In this document: positions 1 to 13,802 of the stretch, piece by piece | Numbering within the stretch: position 1 is the first letter of the stretch | Layout of the letters: the number at the start of each line of letters is the position of its first letter | Source of the DNA: Rhabditoides inermis | Taxonomy: Eukaryota; Nematoda; Chromadorea; Rhabditida; Rhabditidae | Length of the DNA: 64,000 bases | NCBI GenBank assembly: GCA_963966185.1 | Contig: CAWZYM010000402.1 | Span: 1,391,001 to 1,455,000, forward strand | Direction of reading: 5' to 3' | Translations under genes and position numbers: made by a program | The notes under the pieces: model-generated | What the model saw: only the letters and a program-made list of their open reading frames with translations | Told to the model about the DNA's origin: nothing | Databases searched by the model: none

Positions 1-257
1 CATTGTGATCGCCCCCCGCCACGGAATAACATCCCTCCACTCCCCGTTTTCACCACTAATTTATTCGTTGTAGCATGAGTCTAATTATATTTATGTTTCG
101 TATAATGTTTACACACCACATTCTCATTTACGGTTTCCCCCCACACACTCTCTCTCTCTCTCTCCTACTCCCTGTCTGTGTAATGCTGAGCCAAGCGTCT
201 CTCGTCGCCGAGAGATTTGTGTGTTCGGCGTGGTATGGGTTGCTCCAGTTTGTAAAC

Positions 258-263
258 AATAAA
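258..263 (+). terminator. Poly(A) signal, plus strand
   Basis: Canonical AATAAA hexamer. No plus-strand coding region is visible to its left, so it probably belongs to a gene beyond the window edge. Confidence 0.35.
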
Positions 264-939
264 GTTTTATAAATGGCAATGTTTATTTACAAGTCATTCG
301 ATGGGCTTGCGCACGTTTGCGGCAAACAGGCCGGATCGGTTGTTGTTACCGGATGGTCGGTAGAACGCCACTACGACCTTCTCTCCCGCGTCTGCCAAAT
401 AGCCGTCCCTACAAGAGTTGCGGTGAGGGAGGATCACCCACGACGAATTTCCTCACGGCTCTACACCACCCTCGCGTCTCACTTTTTCGGTGGTTTTGTG
501 ACGTTGAGCTGATTCTGTAGTTGGTGATCGATAGCCTCTGGTCGAACAATGGCAGTGCCGATGCCGATCTAGAATCATGATTATGAAGTACTATATAGGA
601 GTTAACTAGACTATATTTATAAAAAGGAACAACAAAATAGTCAATGTTATAGAACGTGTTAACTCTCCTTTCTAATCCTACTAACTCTTATTCTAACTCT
701 ACCTCGTTGGTCGCCTTCCATACGATCTGTGTGAAGTAGTTTGTGCCCGCCTGCCATCCGGGCGTTTCGTACTCGTACTTTACGTGTTCCGCGTACCTGC
801 AACACGTACCGTACGATTTTGATATTTTCACATTTCAACGACAGATGTATGGCTGTTGCTAGTAGTTTCCAGTGTTGTGAGGAACACTCGCTCGTGCACT
901 CATTTTGCGTTATCGCATTTCATCCCACTCTGTCTCCGC

Positions 940-941
<2 letters not shown>

Positions 942-984
<43 letters not shown>
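942..984. repeat. (CT)n microsatellite
   Basis: About 21 uninterrupted CT units in intergenic DNA. Confidence 0.95.
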
Positions 985-987
<3 letters not shown>

Positions 988-2308
988 TCTGTTGTTGATG
1001 TGCCCATTCTCCAATTCTCGGCAATGGCACTGCCCTCAAGCCAGCTCTAATGAGCCACTGATGTGAGAAAAAAGAGAGAGAGAAAAAAAAAAGAGAGAGA
1101 CACTATCACGTACACCGCAAAACAAACCAAAACAGACTGCGAAATTTCGTGCGGAATGAGTAACTGTATATGAAAATGATTTGGACAAGATGACAAGAAC
1201 ACAGTTGCCACAAGTAAATGAAAACAAACTACGCACAAGTCAATACAAACAAAACACAAACCACAAACCACAAAACACTACGCACCAGTGTTCGATGACT
1301 GTTTCGGGGCGTACGGTGCTGGGGAAAAAGGTGATGTTCTCGCCGACTCCGCTCTGCTCACAGAACGAGAGGTGCGCCTGAAAGAGGAACACTCCCTTCC
1401 TCTCACCCTGTTCCTATCCCTCACTCCCTTTTCTCTCTCTGTTTCACTGTTCAGGGCGCTATTATATGAGTCGAGTCGTTAACGTTATCTTTAGTTTAGA
1501 ATGGGTTCACGCTGCAGAAGGTGAATGTGGTAAATGAGTACCTGACTAGTCATAATCGAAACTTTTTTGTTGTATCAAATACCTGTTTGGCTAGTCGGTC
1601 GGCCCAGGATTGTGCCGCTTCTGCCAACTCATTCGACCACCGCAACTCTGGCGAACCGTGCTGGAAAAAGTCAATTGCAGTTCTGTACTCATAACATAAT
1701 CAGAATGAGAGGAAGTCATTCTCGCTGCCATAACATGCAAAATGAGTGAGTCCGGGTTAAAGCACCGAATTGGATCTACAAGCGAAATACTATACCTACA
1801 TCGCTCAGGCGCAGGCTATATAGACATGTTTTCGTTTGCTGTATAGCAAATGATCCGAGACGTCAAGTTCTCATTTCATGTCTTGCCACTTGTCGACATC
1901 TCCTCCTCTCTTTTGGGAGATATCCATTATTCTACCCCTAGGCTGTTTGCCTCTCGCCACTTTGCGCGTTCTTCTCTCTTTCCCCTCCTCTCGCCCTTCT
2001 TTGTATTCCTTTGTCGGTAGCTTCAGAGAAATGAAGTGAAATACGGGGCAAAGACAGCGGCGGGCGGTTGGAAACATGATATGATAGAGCCTCGGATAGA
2101 GGCATGTATACATGCATGATATCGCGCTCGCAGCAGAGCAACCGAAACGCAATTTGTGAGCGAGTAGTGGTTGATTTGAGGAGAGGAGAGCTCGCTGCTG
2201 CTTCGCCCGTTCGCTTTTTCCACCCCGACCGCAGTCCCTTCTCCTCCTTCTGTTTTTCCCATGTTGCATGCGCTTATGATGACGTTGCGCTGCCGCCGGG
2301 CATTACAG

Positions 2309-2309
<1 letters not shown>

Positions 2310-2353
<44 letters not shown>
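2310..2353. repeat. (CT)n microsatellite
   Basis: About 22 CT units in the gene-free left part of the window. Confidence 0.95.
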
Positions 2354-2356
<3 letters not shown>

Positions 2357-4262
2357 TTCTTTGTCTACCTATCTCTCTCTCCTCGGAAGACACAGCAGCC
2401 AGATGTTTGGATGTCTGGATCTCGGAGGGAAGTGAATGCGAATCGAATCAAGCGGTGGGGGGTGATTGCCTGCCCCGAGATGTACCTCTTCGATTAGGGC
2501 CCTTCGGGTGAGATTGGGGTGGGGATTCTCGGGGCCCCGAAACTATCGAGTGCGGCACCACAATTTGCGCGAGCGCGCGCCGCTCAACGCCCGAAAAAAG
2601 AAACACTCTGCGCTTGATCGGCAAAAAGTGCGCGGAGAGGAATGGGGTTCTCCGAGAGGGACCGAGGGAGAGATAGGGTCGTCTTGATTTGGCGCGGAGA
2701 CGTGCCGTTCTCGTTGCGTAAACATCGCCGGGGCGTCGCCCCGAGCGAATTATGCCTGGGCGTCAACATTTGTGTGGCACTATGGAGATGAGAGACGAGG
2801 GCCTTCCACTCAAAAGACGCCCGCCGCCCGCCCCCGGAACTGCCCTCGCGCCCGTGAAAAGATGTTGAAAACACAGTGGAACAAAAAAGAGCGAGCGATA
2901 GCAACGAAGGACGCAGCTGATTTGGCATACACCGGAACTCACTCACTTCTTTCTCAACACTCACTTCTTGCTTGTTTGTGACATGTGCCCCGTTTGCAAC
3001 AGTTGTGGTAATTGAAGCGAGTAGCGTGGAAGAGAGAGAGAGGGAGAGGGAGAGAGAGAGAGAGAGACGAGGGAGCGAGGGAACCGAAAACGCGAAAACA
3101 ACTACGATAGTGATTACAGGAGTAAGAGCGATACGTGATAGTCGAAGGGAGTGACATCACACCCACCTCTTTCCTCTTCTGATTGTGCAGCTGCCAAAGT
3201 TGATGTGAGAAGGGGTCGGCTGGCGAAGGCATCTCAGCATAGAAGTAGGAACACGAGAAGAAATGAGGGTTGAGTCGTTCGCGGCCACGCCCCTCCCCCT
3301 CCCTCCCTCCCTCACTCACTCCCTCTCTCCTACCCGCAAGCAACACAGAATAGACCAATAATTGCAACAATGCAACAAGGCGGGGTGCCGTGCCTCCACC
3401 AATTTATCTCCCCTCTCTCTCTCTGTCCCTTCGACGTTCGACCGCCGAATCAGTCGCGGCAATCGGCAGCGTGCGTCCATTTCCGGGCCAATACGGAGAC
3501 GACCCTTCAGATATGCAAATGCATCCCCATGTACCCACTTCATCACTCTTCGTCACTGATTTGATAGCATTTATTCAAAAATAGGCATCAGTGAGAATAG
3601 CTGTCTTTACGGGGGTGTGTATGTATGTGGTGGTGTGTGCAGTGGGGAACAAAGGGGCGGGGCTTGGGGAGGCGTGGACGCCTCAGAGCGTTATCAAGGC
3701 GTGGAAACAGTTCGGTGCCTATAGAGAAAGGGGAATTTCGAGAGAGAGAGAAAAACACAATGACGACTTGCCGGGAACCCACAAAGCGCAAAAAATGAGA
3801 GAAGGGGAGAGAAACGAACGGACAACAAACAATTTGTGTGATTCTCGACAAAGTGTGTTTTGAGACGTTCGTGGGGATACATATCTCAGACAAAAATCGT
3901 CAAGTCGTGCTCGTGTGTGTGTTGATTAACGGGAAAGGAAAACGATTTTTGAAATCGGGACAGAGAGACAGAGACAGAACGACAAAACAGAATAGATTAT
4001 GCGCGACACAAAAGTCGACTAAATCATACATATTTGATAGAGGAGATAGGGGACGAATAACAAGAAGCGACGACAATCGAAACGAAAAAACTACACTCTG
4101 CTTATATAACATACTCTCTCTTCTCTGCTCTATATGACGCTGCAGCTGCTGGAATAGGATGCGGGGGTGTGGGGACGGGGCAGTTATTAGAGCGGTGTGA
4201 CCGGGGGAAGGAGCGGAGGAGAGCGGCTGACTAGCCGACGCACCCGTTCTAGACACACGTGT

Positions 4263-7200
4263 CTAGAACAGCTTGACCTTCCTCTTCAGGTTGATGCGCT
4301 TCCACTCGGGCAGCTTGTAGAATTCGATGGGAGACATCGAGAACAGCTCCTCGAACACCTCCCTGCAACAATTATATTTATCAATTGTACATTTAATACA
4401 ATCATTACGCTAGAACAAGGTGAAACACGTATAGATAGCTAAATGAGAGCGGAACAAGAACACTGGATTTTAGACTATGCGCGACACATATTTGATAGGG
4501 AACGAAAGGCGATAGGGAACCAATCGTCAAGAATCGTCTTCAGCCACTAACTTCGTCTGCCCAACAGTCTTTCCCCAGAGCCCATGAGATCTCGGCTCAC
4601 TGTATGCTTTCTATCATACCATTGTGATTGTAATAACATTCAGCTATAACGGTTCCGGATAAACACTTAAACTTGATAGGGAACGATGGACAAGAGGACA
4701 CTGGACAGGGCGCAAGAACAAAGATGGAATAGAATAGTACATACCTAGCGAGGTGTCGCTCGAGGTGTTGCCGGTCGACGTCGTCGGGCATGTTCTTGTT
4801 GCACGTCTGCACCTGCTCCAGCGGGTAGATGCGCGCCGGCTTCGACATATCCGGCAGCGAAGAGCGCAGCGACGTCTCAAACACCATTATGTTAATTACA
4901 AAACAAATATCTCAATCAATCAATCAATCGTTTATTCCACATCGCTATTCATGATCATATGTTTGTTTCATGAACATTTGCAATAACATACAGTAATATT
5001 ATAACAATTATAACCACACACCTTCATATCACCGCCAACGGGACGCGACTGTCCGCCCATCGTCGACGCCACACCAGACACGTTGTCTGAAAAGCCATAT
5101 GAAAATACATCCAGCAAAACATTTCGACCCTGACAGGACTCGAACCTGCAATCTTCGGCTCCGGAAACCGACGCCTTATCCATTAGGCCACAGGGCCGGC
5201 GGATAGTCAGAGCGAGAGAGCGGGGACATGAGTCATGGAGAGAGAGAGAGAGAGAAAGAGAGAAAGAGAGAGAGAGACGATGACTCACGCTCAGAGTAGT
5301 GCGAACTGATAGTGGTGTCCAGGTTCTCCATACTGTGTCCGTATGCGCCATAGCCTCCGGGAAGAGTCTGCGCCCGGGCAGTACCTATAAAATAAAGAAG
5401 GTACACAACAAAGTAAACAACAACAAACAGAGTAAACAACACTCATATCAGTCGGACTAAAGTTCTCACAGTCGTCAAAGTCCATTCCTATTCTCCAGGA
5501 GCACAATTTGTGCGCAAGCATAATTGGATACGCTGTGGCCAACAATACACGAGATTTAGATCGTGTTGGATGACTAGAACATCGATCAAGGATTGCTTTC
5601 GTATATTCCACTGGAGAATTGGCGGGAACTTTATCATTCAAGACTTTCTTGTTTTGCTGAGAACAATTGGAATTGCAGTAGACTTGTTGCAGTAGACATT
5701 CCCTATGAGTGATGAAACAAATGCTTTTCCAACAATAAAAAAAAAGAATAAAAAAGTGAAGCCCCGCGATTCGAAATACGAACAGTTCCAAACCGTAGCT
5801 GTGATGAGACAAATCCTTTCCAACAATGGAGCTATCCTTAAAATTGCCTTGTAAATTGTAAAAGCAAATGTTTTTACAAGGACTCTTGTAAAAACAGTTG
5901 TAATTACACGAAAAAACAACACGAAAACAAGGCTGACCGCCGCGCGAGTCGGGCATGTGGAAGTTGGGGAGGGTGTTGGTGGACGGCCGCTCCGGACCAC
6001 TCCACGCCGTCCACGGCTTCGGCCGATTGAGGTGGCGGGACGGGGCTGGAAAAAAACAGGAACGTGAAGATGATGATAACTTATTGCAGAATAATATTCA
6101 CCTCACAGAAAAAAAACATGAGCAATCAAAGAAATATGTGAAAGAGAATACTATTAACATCTCAACACTTACGGAAAACTATACATTTAATGAACCACCT
6201 ACATCAATCTATCAATCACCACCTACAGGATAACAAAGAAACCACCAATGTGTCAATTAATTGATAATCTCTCCCCGCCCACTCACATGCGTTGATGGGC
6301 ACGTCGTATCGGAAGCGGAGGTGGGGCATCTTCTTGGCGGATGGGGTACGGGAAGCGTTTCGCGGATCCCAGTGCAGCGGCAGTCTGAAACAATGAGGGT
6401 TTTACACAAGGAGATAGAATATCAGAAAGTAGAACATAATATCTAGATACATAACGGAATCCTGTTTCGACCCTTTACACCTGCAAAGCACACACGATAA
6501 AATACAAATGACAATTACGACGATTCGTTGGAAAATCACCGTCCAACAGTAGTCCTCCTTCAAACCCCAAAGAGCCTTCATCTTCATGCAACCCTGCCTC
6601 CTCCCTCCTCTCTCTCCCAATATTCTGCTGCAGAGGAAACAACAAAGGACCCCAGACTGCCAACCCGTCTACCCGGCATCAATTCCAAACTCCGATGAAA
6701 TACGATTCGAGACAAATGCGTTCAATCGCACGCACCGCTGCTTGTTGCGGCTGTCCTCGATGTTCTGCTTGATGATGTGGGCGAGGGACGAGTCGTCGTA
6801 CTTCTCCAGCTGCTCCACCGTCTTCCGCAGCTTGTCCTCGTCCTGCCTGCAAGCGCACCACAATCAACATAAATAACTACAAACATTAAAACATATATAA
6901 AATATAATAGATCATAGGTTCATTTTTTTTCGCTCTATTCACTGAGCCGGGGGCGCGGCTCAGTGGATAGAGCGTTCGTCTCTCAATATCACGGTCGCTG
7001 GTTCGATCCACCTCGGAGTCAACCATTCTTGTTAAATTCACCCAGCCCCTGTGGTGTGGCAAACCACTCTCATAGTAGCCAGAAGGCGTCATAGCACCAT
7101 CTACGGACTCAAGAACGGAATTCAAGATGTCCGACGCCACCCAATCCAACTACCACTGCTGACGTTGTCGTAATCCATATCCAAGAACCCCATCTTGTTC

Positions 7201-10200
7201 TCGACTAGAAAGACCCCGGATTCAACCGGCTAAACAAAAAAAAATCACTTAGGTACCATAACCACAGTATTTCGAGTACACGGTAATCACATGTAATTCG
7301 TAGATTCGAGTTTGGAGTGTATCGCAATGCATTTCGAGAGCAGTTAAAACGACTTGAAACACAATAAACCATTTCGCAATTCGAAGCATCCTCGCGGTGT
7401 GATAAACTACAACGCACTCATTGTCGCTGGGCTCGTCGTCCGAGATGTCGTTCTCGATCGAGCTGGTCGACAGCCGCCGCTTCAGCTCCTCCACCGCGTA
7501 CGGGTACGGCGGCGCCGGAAAGTCCTCGCGCTCAATCGCCGGCGGCTGAAACACGCACACACACTTTATTACTTATATATATACTTACTACTAGTTACTA
7601 TACACCACGCGTTGATACAAATAGCAATACATTTTGAACTACTACTTACAATACAACACTGAACACTTACTTACTTATTCGGAAAGAAACGTATCAATGA
7701 ATCCCGAATCGCTTTCAAACCGCTAGGTATTTAGGCCTGTTTATAGTCTAGCTTTATTCAGCAGTATTGGTCAATTCTGCATTATTTTTCTGAGCTTTAT
7801 TCTGCTTTATTGCGCAATATTGCAGTGGTAGAAGATACATATCGATTAGAAATATTGCAGAATAAAGCTGCAGCATGAAAAAAAGCGAATATAGAGCTCG
7901 ACTATAAACAGGCCTTTTGAAAACACACCACACCTTCTCGGGATCGGGGGCCTGTCCGGCGGGATAGTGCGCCATCTCTATAGGCTCCTCGTTGTCCATG
8001 TGCGGAGACTTGGCGCGCGGCTGGTGCTTCTCCAGGTCCTCGGCTAGAAACAACCAGAAATTATATATAATAACACATCATGATAACCATAGTTTATTAC
8101 CGTGTTGAGTACAATGGGCATCAGGATATAATGATGGGCAACATGACAAATATATCAATCAATCAATCAAAATACTCACCAAGCCTCTGCATTCCCGTCT
8201 TGAACATGGAGATGCGCGACTTGCGAATCTTGATCGGGCCTGAAAAGGATCTCTCTCTCTCTTCTCTCTCTCTCTCTCCCTCTTCCCCCCCCCTCTCTCT
8301 CTCTCTCTACCTTGCGGGGTGTGGAACTGTGGCGGTGCGGGCTGGTTGGGCTGCGTCGAGTGACGCATGTACGTCGTCTCCACCTCCGGCAGAAGGTACC
8401 TGACACAAGAAAGAGATGCTAAATGAATAAGGACATAATGGACAAAGTAGTGAAAACTCGACAAAAAAGACGAGCACAAATGTAACCTTATTTTGACCCG
8501 TTTATCTGCATATCTCGTGTAACACAAAACGCAACCATCAAAATAGGTTCTTATGAGTGGTTACGTTTTGAATGTGTCATGGTCATGTTTGCGATGTTGT
8601 CCGAAGCTGCTCTATACGGCACGAGACAACCACAAATGTATCATTGTTTCGTATACAAAACGTAACCATCAAATATGTCGACCCACATGTATGCCAAGTG
8701 CTGTCCGAAGCTGCTCTGGTACTTGGGCTCGTTGCTGCGCGTCGTCAGCGTGCCGCTCTTCGACGGCTGAAAAGAGAAACAATATATCGTTTTTGCTTTT
8801 CCCTGATCTGTTTTGTAAACCGTGATCTTGTCATATCATTAACTTTTCTTTTCTTTGTCATACCATCTCCCTGCTATTCCCTCGTATCAATATCTACCCG
8901 TCCTCTTGCCTCTTGGCACTGTCGAGTGACTTACGATATATGATATATATGATAGATATATATGCAAATATGTGTGCTCATATCGCTCGCGGGGGTGTGT
9001 GAGAGAGGGTGGCAAGCCCGTGTTTGGCGAGTGAGAGGAGGAGATACATTCCCGCCAAGAGTCTCGAACCATTGACAGCAAATCCCTTGCGCAAACATCC
9101 AGGTGCAGATGCCCATTAATAAACCACAAACATTGCCACAATCGAAAATAGGAAATATAAGACCAACACGGACTCACCGCAATGTTCTCAGTGGTGCGGC
9201 TGTGCTCGCAGCTGGGGTGCCAAATCTCGTCGCCCTGCAATCGAATCGATACGTTACTCACCACTACCACTACCGCTACCACTCGCTCGCTCGCTCGCTC
9301 ACTCACTCACTCACTCATCCTCTCACCACCACTCACCTGCATGTACATCTCCTCTCCGTCTCCAAAGTGCTCGCCGCAGCGGGAGCAACGCGCACACGTG
9401 GGATGGAACTTGTAGCCGCCCGCCTGAAATACCCAATTGAAAAAAAAACAAATCAAATGAAAATGTTTCGTCTAGTCAACGCACACATGCGCAAATCGAA
9501 TCATCCACTCTACACGCATTAAAGAGTCCCCCCCTCTCACCTGGAGGACCTTTCCGGCGATGAATTTGCTGCACTCGTAGCACTTGACGCCGAACTTGTC
9601 GTTGTAGTCGCGGATGCAGAGCGGCTTGCCCTCGTGCGCCATGTACTCACCGTGCAGCACCGCCGAGCACTCGCAGCACTGCCACACATATGGTTAGCAT
9701 ATCTTTTCATATACAATAATTCAATGATTCAAATACTGAAACGCTCACTGTATTAATATACACACTTCACAATTTTGAAACAGTTCAAATTTCACAAACA
9801 GACAGATTGTGATCGCAGCTAACCTTGAAGCAGAAGACGTGCCAGCTCAAGCCGAGTGCGAGGAGGACCTGTCCAGAGTTGAGCGACTGCTCGCACGCCG
9901 CACATGCTAAAACCATATAAAATTATGATCATGTTATGTGAATGACAATCCATGCCACAAACGTGATATTGTATTATTTGGAACTAATTTGTTTCCTAAT
10001 GCAATTCTCAATTGTTTCGTTTCGTTCCAAACCCTCCGACTAATCAGCCAGCTCTCATCTCGAGCCGTGCCGGATTGAATTACACATGTTTTTGCATGGT
10101 CTTGTCGAGAGCACCTTTCACCCCCTTCCTCTTGCAGGCTTTGCATAGCGAATGCGAGAGCCAGCTGGAGGGAGCAGTGGCAGTCGCGTCTCACCCCTCG

Positions 10201-12835
10201 CTTCCTGCCAGCCAGCTCTAGCCAGCCACAGCCGCGCGGCTTTCATTGATTTGTAGACTGACTGCTGTTTGGAAATCCACAGCAGCAGCCGCCATTGCGC
10301 GTAATTGTTTGAACATGTGTGTGTGTGTTCGTTCGTTGTTCCCCGGGGCGGCTCGCGTGCCGGAATTTGCATGTGCGCGAGACAAACGCGCAGAGAGCGC
10401 ATGGATTCGAGAGCGCGCCGACAGTGTGGATTCCATTGTGTGTTTCGGATCGAATGTGCGCTGGATGTCTGCGCTCTCTCGCGCGCGCGGGGCGCGGCAC
10501 TACTGCCTCTTTATTGAGAGAGAAAGAGTGGGGGAGAGCACTCTCGATATTATGTAAACATTCCCGCACAGCTCCTCAACTCTCTCTCGCGCGCAGCGCA
10601 GAATGCATGGCTTCGGCAGAAGGAGAGAGAAGCGCGCAACGGCAAATCATCAAAAACAAACGATAGGTGGAGAGAGTGCGCGTGGGAACGCAGAGTGACA
10701 AGCGATTGTTTCCCTGTTTTTCATCTTCTCACTCCCCGAAACCTTTCTCTCAAGAGATGAGCGAACGCGGAATGAGTCTCTAGGAGGGGGTAAGAGTGCG
10801 GGAGAGGAAGAGAGACGCAGCTGCAACGGTCATCCAATGCCCGCCGCTCCTTTTTACACCACACATCTGACAGCTGTTGCCTACTCTCTCTCACCCTCGA
10901 GAGTATAAACTGCATATATACTCAAAGCAGCATAAATAGCGCCTCCATCTTCATCACACACACCAACCAGTGCTTGAGTGTTCGACGATTCCTTAGAGTT
11001 ACAAAACATGGTGGGGGCAAGTAAGTAGCTCAAGAGTGGCTCAAGGGTCGGCGACGCAAGGACGCTGGCAGCAGCACACCCATCAATTATCCGCTGAGTC
11101 AACAACAGTCTGCTGTTGTGAGTAGCAGTTGTCAGACTATCAGGCGTTTCCCTCCCTTTCGCAACCACAAGCACATCGATTTGCACTATGCGCAACAAGC
11201 TACACACTGCAATCGCGCACAAAAGCCGCCAGAGCGATTCCAGAAAAGGTCAGATCCATCTGGGAGAACCGGGGATCACCATACGAGCAATTACTCTCTA
11301 GACATGACAGCTTCGAGACAAATGTGTTCCGATTTCGCGCAGTGCGGATGTGTGGCACAGCTGGCATATGAGAGCGGCCCGGTAAGAGTCGATCCCCCCA
11401 AAATTCTCGCAGCCTTTCGTGTATGTATATGTATATTGCAGTGAGCGAGAGTGAGGGGAGGGGATCGATGACATAGAAGTGAGAAGGCAAAGCAGCGGCC
11501 ATTTCAATCCCACCCAACAATGACGACGCGCGAGCAGCAAGGAAGCGCCGGAAAAAAAGAAAAGGAGACAACGAGACACACCAGAAAGGGTCAATCCGAG
11601 CGAGCACGGCAAAAACGAGAGGCAGTGGCAGGAAGGAATGAGAGGCAGACAAGTCAATTTGCGGGACAGCGCGCGGAACGAGCTAATCGGAAAAAAGAAC
11701 ACCAAGAAGAAGGAGTTGCTCACTAATAATGATAACTCCAAGGAGTACATAGCGCCTCCATCATCACCACACAGTTGCTCACTTGTGGGCGATCCGAGGG
11801 GGCTGGCGGGTCGGTGCGAGGGTGAGAGCGGCTCCGACTGCGTGTGCTGCTGGATCGCCTTGACGGGAGAGATCGGGGCCTCCGACGGCCGCGCTACGTC
11901 CTTCTTAGGAGTGCCCGACGACGACGAGCGCGTCTACACATCACATTATCAAAGAATCCTTTACATACAAAATATTATAATTGTGAATTTGCGCACCTTG
12001 GTGACGAGCTTGTAGTCGTCGGGGCAGAGATAGGCGCCGTCGGAAGTGGTGTAGAAGCCCGACTCGCCGAGTGGACGCTCGCATTCTAAATGGGACCGAG
12101 ACCATCAAGAGGCCATAAATGAGTGAAACATGTTCGTGGCGCGATGCCGCTTCCCCCTTTGCCTCCCCCCATTTTCTGCCAGTTTAGTGCTTTGTGTCTA
12201 TTGATTCCGGGGCCAGGCGACGCGCGAGAGTCACCCGATGACCCTTCTTCTTCGGGGCGGCGGGAGAGGGCCCCTCGCTCGCGCGCCTGCTTCCGATATG
12301 CCACATTAGCATACGTCAAATCGGAGGCTAGTCCTAGCGGCGCGCGGATTTCGGCGAATGGCGTAATGCGAGTGAAAGGAGCCGTGGGGGGACACAGATG
12401 CGAGTCGCGGCGATCGAATTAGCCAGTCGAGAAACACGGACACAGAGAGGGTGGTGGTAAGCGAGCCGCGAGCCGAGACGCGTTCGCCAAAAGGTCAAGG
12501 TGATGAGTAGCAAACAGCTAGAGACGACAAACGGGGGTGTGGCAAACACACTCACTACGCCACTCACTCTGACACTTGAAGCAGTTGATGTGGAAGTACT
12601 TGTCGCCGTCCGCCTTCAGAATGTCACCGCTGCATTTCTTCTTGCAGACCTCGCACTTTTTACCTGCAAACAGGGGGGATCATCTGTGTCGGCCAACATA
12701 TCGCGGCCAGTCAGTCAGCTGAGCTTATCTGCCACTGATTGGCACGCTTGTATTCACAACACCTCCAGTTTGTATCAGCCGCTCTCTCTCTCTCTCTCTC
12801 TGCTCGCTTATCGTATTAGTCAATGCGTGCACATG

Positions 12836-12894
<59 letters not shown>

Positions 12895-13402
12895 GTTTCA
12901 GGTGGTGCGCGAAACGCCCCGATCAGCTGTTTCCAGTTCGATCAATACGTGCGCTGGCATGAATAGCATACACTAGAGACACGCATGCACACCTAGCACA
13001 TCATCATTTTTGCGATTTTGCGGGAACCAGTCCAATCACGCGACAATAAAAAAGCTGTGTGCGGCGCGGCGATGTTCCTAACCAAGTGAGCGCGGCGTGA
13101 AATGATGATGTAAACTGTGCGACAGCCTTCATTCATGTCGAAAATCTCGGCAATTTCTCAATGTCAAATCGTGTCGCGTCGGCGAGAAAAACACCGCACT
13201 TGATGGATACCGCGCAGTCGGGGCCGAAAATCGAACTCGCTAAAGCGGCCGGCCGGAAAATGGTCAACAAACGCGCGTTTCTCATCAAAACAAGCAAGTG
13301 CGGCTACACGATAAACGGGGAAGGGGCGAATATAGAAGCCCTAGATGGTGTGAAACAAACACAAACAAATAGCGGAAGAGATATACACACACACTCACCC
13401 AT
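4263..13402 (-). CDS. unc-115: UNC-115 / abLIM actin-binding LIM and villin-headpiece protein
   Basis: Actin-binding LIM protein that in C. elegans acts in axon guidance downstream of Rac. Coding exons: 13402-13399, 12663-12568, 12085-11997, 11933-11783, 9906-9824, 9678-9541, 9423-9337, 9234-9178, 8766-8687, 8399-8311, 8239-8180, 8043-7934, 7545-7418, 6846-6736, 6384-6287, 6045-5938, 5384-5289, 5086-5022, 4875-4745, 4362-4263. They total 1881 nt, 626 aa. Three LIM domains are visible: LIM1 about residues 4-60 (CEVCKKKCSGDILKADGDKY), LIM2 about 115-170, LIM3 about 173-230. Vertebrate abLIM has four; C. elegans UNC-115 has three. The middle is polar with conserved-looking patches (YAVEELKRRLSTSSIENDIS). 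The C terminus (about 566-626) is a villin headpiece ending KRINLKRKVKLF. The first coding exon holds only ATGG; the start is chosen because it splices in frame to LIM1. The 1.9-kb intron 9907-11782 could hold another promoter. Confidence 0.93.
5125..5197 (-). tRNA. tRNA-Arg (anticodon CCG)
   Basis: A 73-nt cloverleaf including the discriminator base G at 5125. The acceptor stem has seven pairs (one G-T), the A box reads TGGCCTAATGGATAAGGC and the B box GGTTCGAGTCC. The anticodon loop TTCCGGA gives CCG, reading the Arg codon CGG. It lies in the unc-115 intron between the exons at 5384-5289 and 5086-5022, on the same strand as the host gene. All arms pair, unlike the tRNA-like SINE heads elsewhere in this window, so it is probably a working gene. 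Confidence 0.9.
6931..7244 (+). mobile_element. tRNA-derived SINE, copy 1 (full length)
   Basis: The head from 6946 carries RNA polymerase III promoter boxes: A box GGCTCAGTGGATAGAGCG and B box GGTTCGATCC. About 200 bp of non-tRNA body and an A-rich 3' end near 7235-7244 follow. The copy at 44662-44944 is alignable over its whole length. It sits in an unc-115 intron, opposite in orientation to the gene. Just before the head, 6931-6948 is an 18-nt inverted copy of the A-box region (one mismatch), making a hairpin. Confidence 0.85.
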
Positions 13403-13802
13403 GGTGCGACGGCGGTGGCGGCAGCGAGTGTAGAGACACACTGAGTGTGGCAGGCGAGCCGGCGGGTCGGTGGTGAGAGAGAGAGCAAGCGAGAGACGCA
13501 GATCGATACGCGACGCGGCCGCCGCGCCGCCCCCTCTTCCCTTCCCCTTCCCTTCACTCACCCCCAATACTCACCATCCATTCGGATCGCCTCTATCCGG
13601 GAGAGAGAAAGAGATAGAGAGAGAGGACAATATAATCCCCGTCACAGCGGGTCCCCTAAGGAACCGCATCAGTCATTAGACGTCGCACAGCGCAGTATGA
13701 GAGAGAGACAATCTTTATCACAGACACGCATATCAATCACAGGAACAACATCATCACATGGGTCGGGAGGGATACGGTAGACTGGGGGGAGAAAGTGTGG
13801 AT

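Larger units (their letters stand above)
1..4262. other. Repeat-rich region with no recognised gene
   Basis: No open frame here joins into a plausible spliced gene, and I recognise no protein or RNA. It holds CT tracts at 942-984 and 2310-2353, GA-rich stretches near 3040-3070, and many low-complexity purine or pyrimidine runs. A plus-strand AATAAA at 258-263 is compatible with the 3' UTR of a gene lying left of the window. A minus-strand AATAAA at 3570-3575 could serve the unc-115 transcript, whose stop is about 690 nt away. Confidence 0.5.

Noticed and set aside
7157..7215. Possible extra unc-115 exon (ATGGATTACGACAACG... on the minus strand)
   Set aside because: The stretch aligns to the body of the SINE copy at 44662-44944, and the unc-115 frame closes correctly without it.
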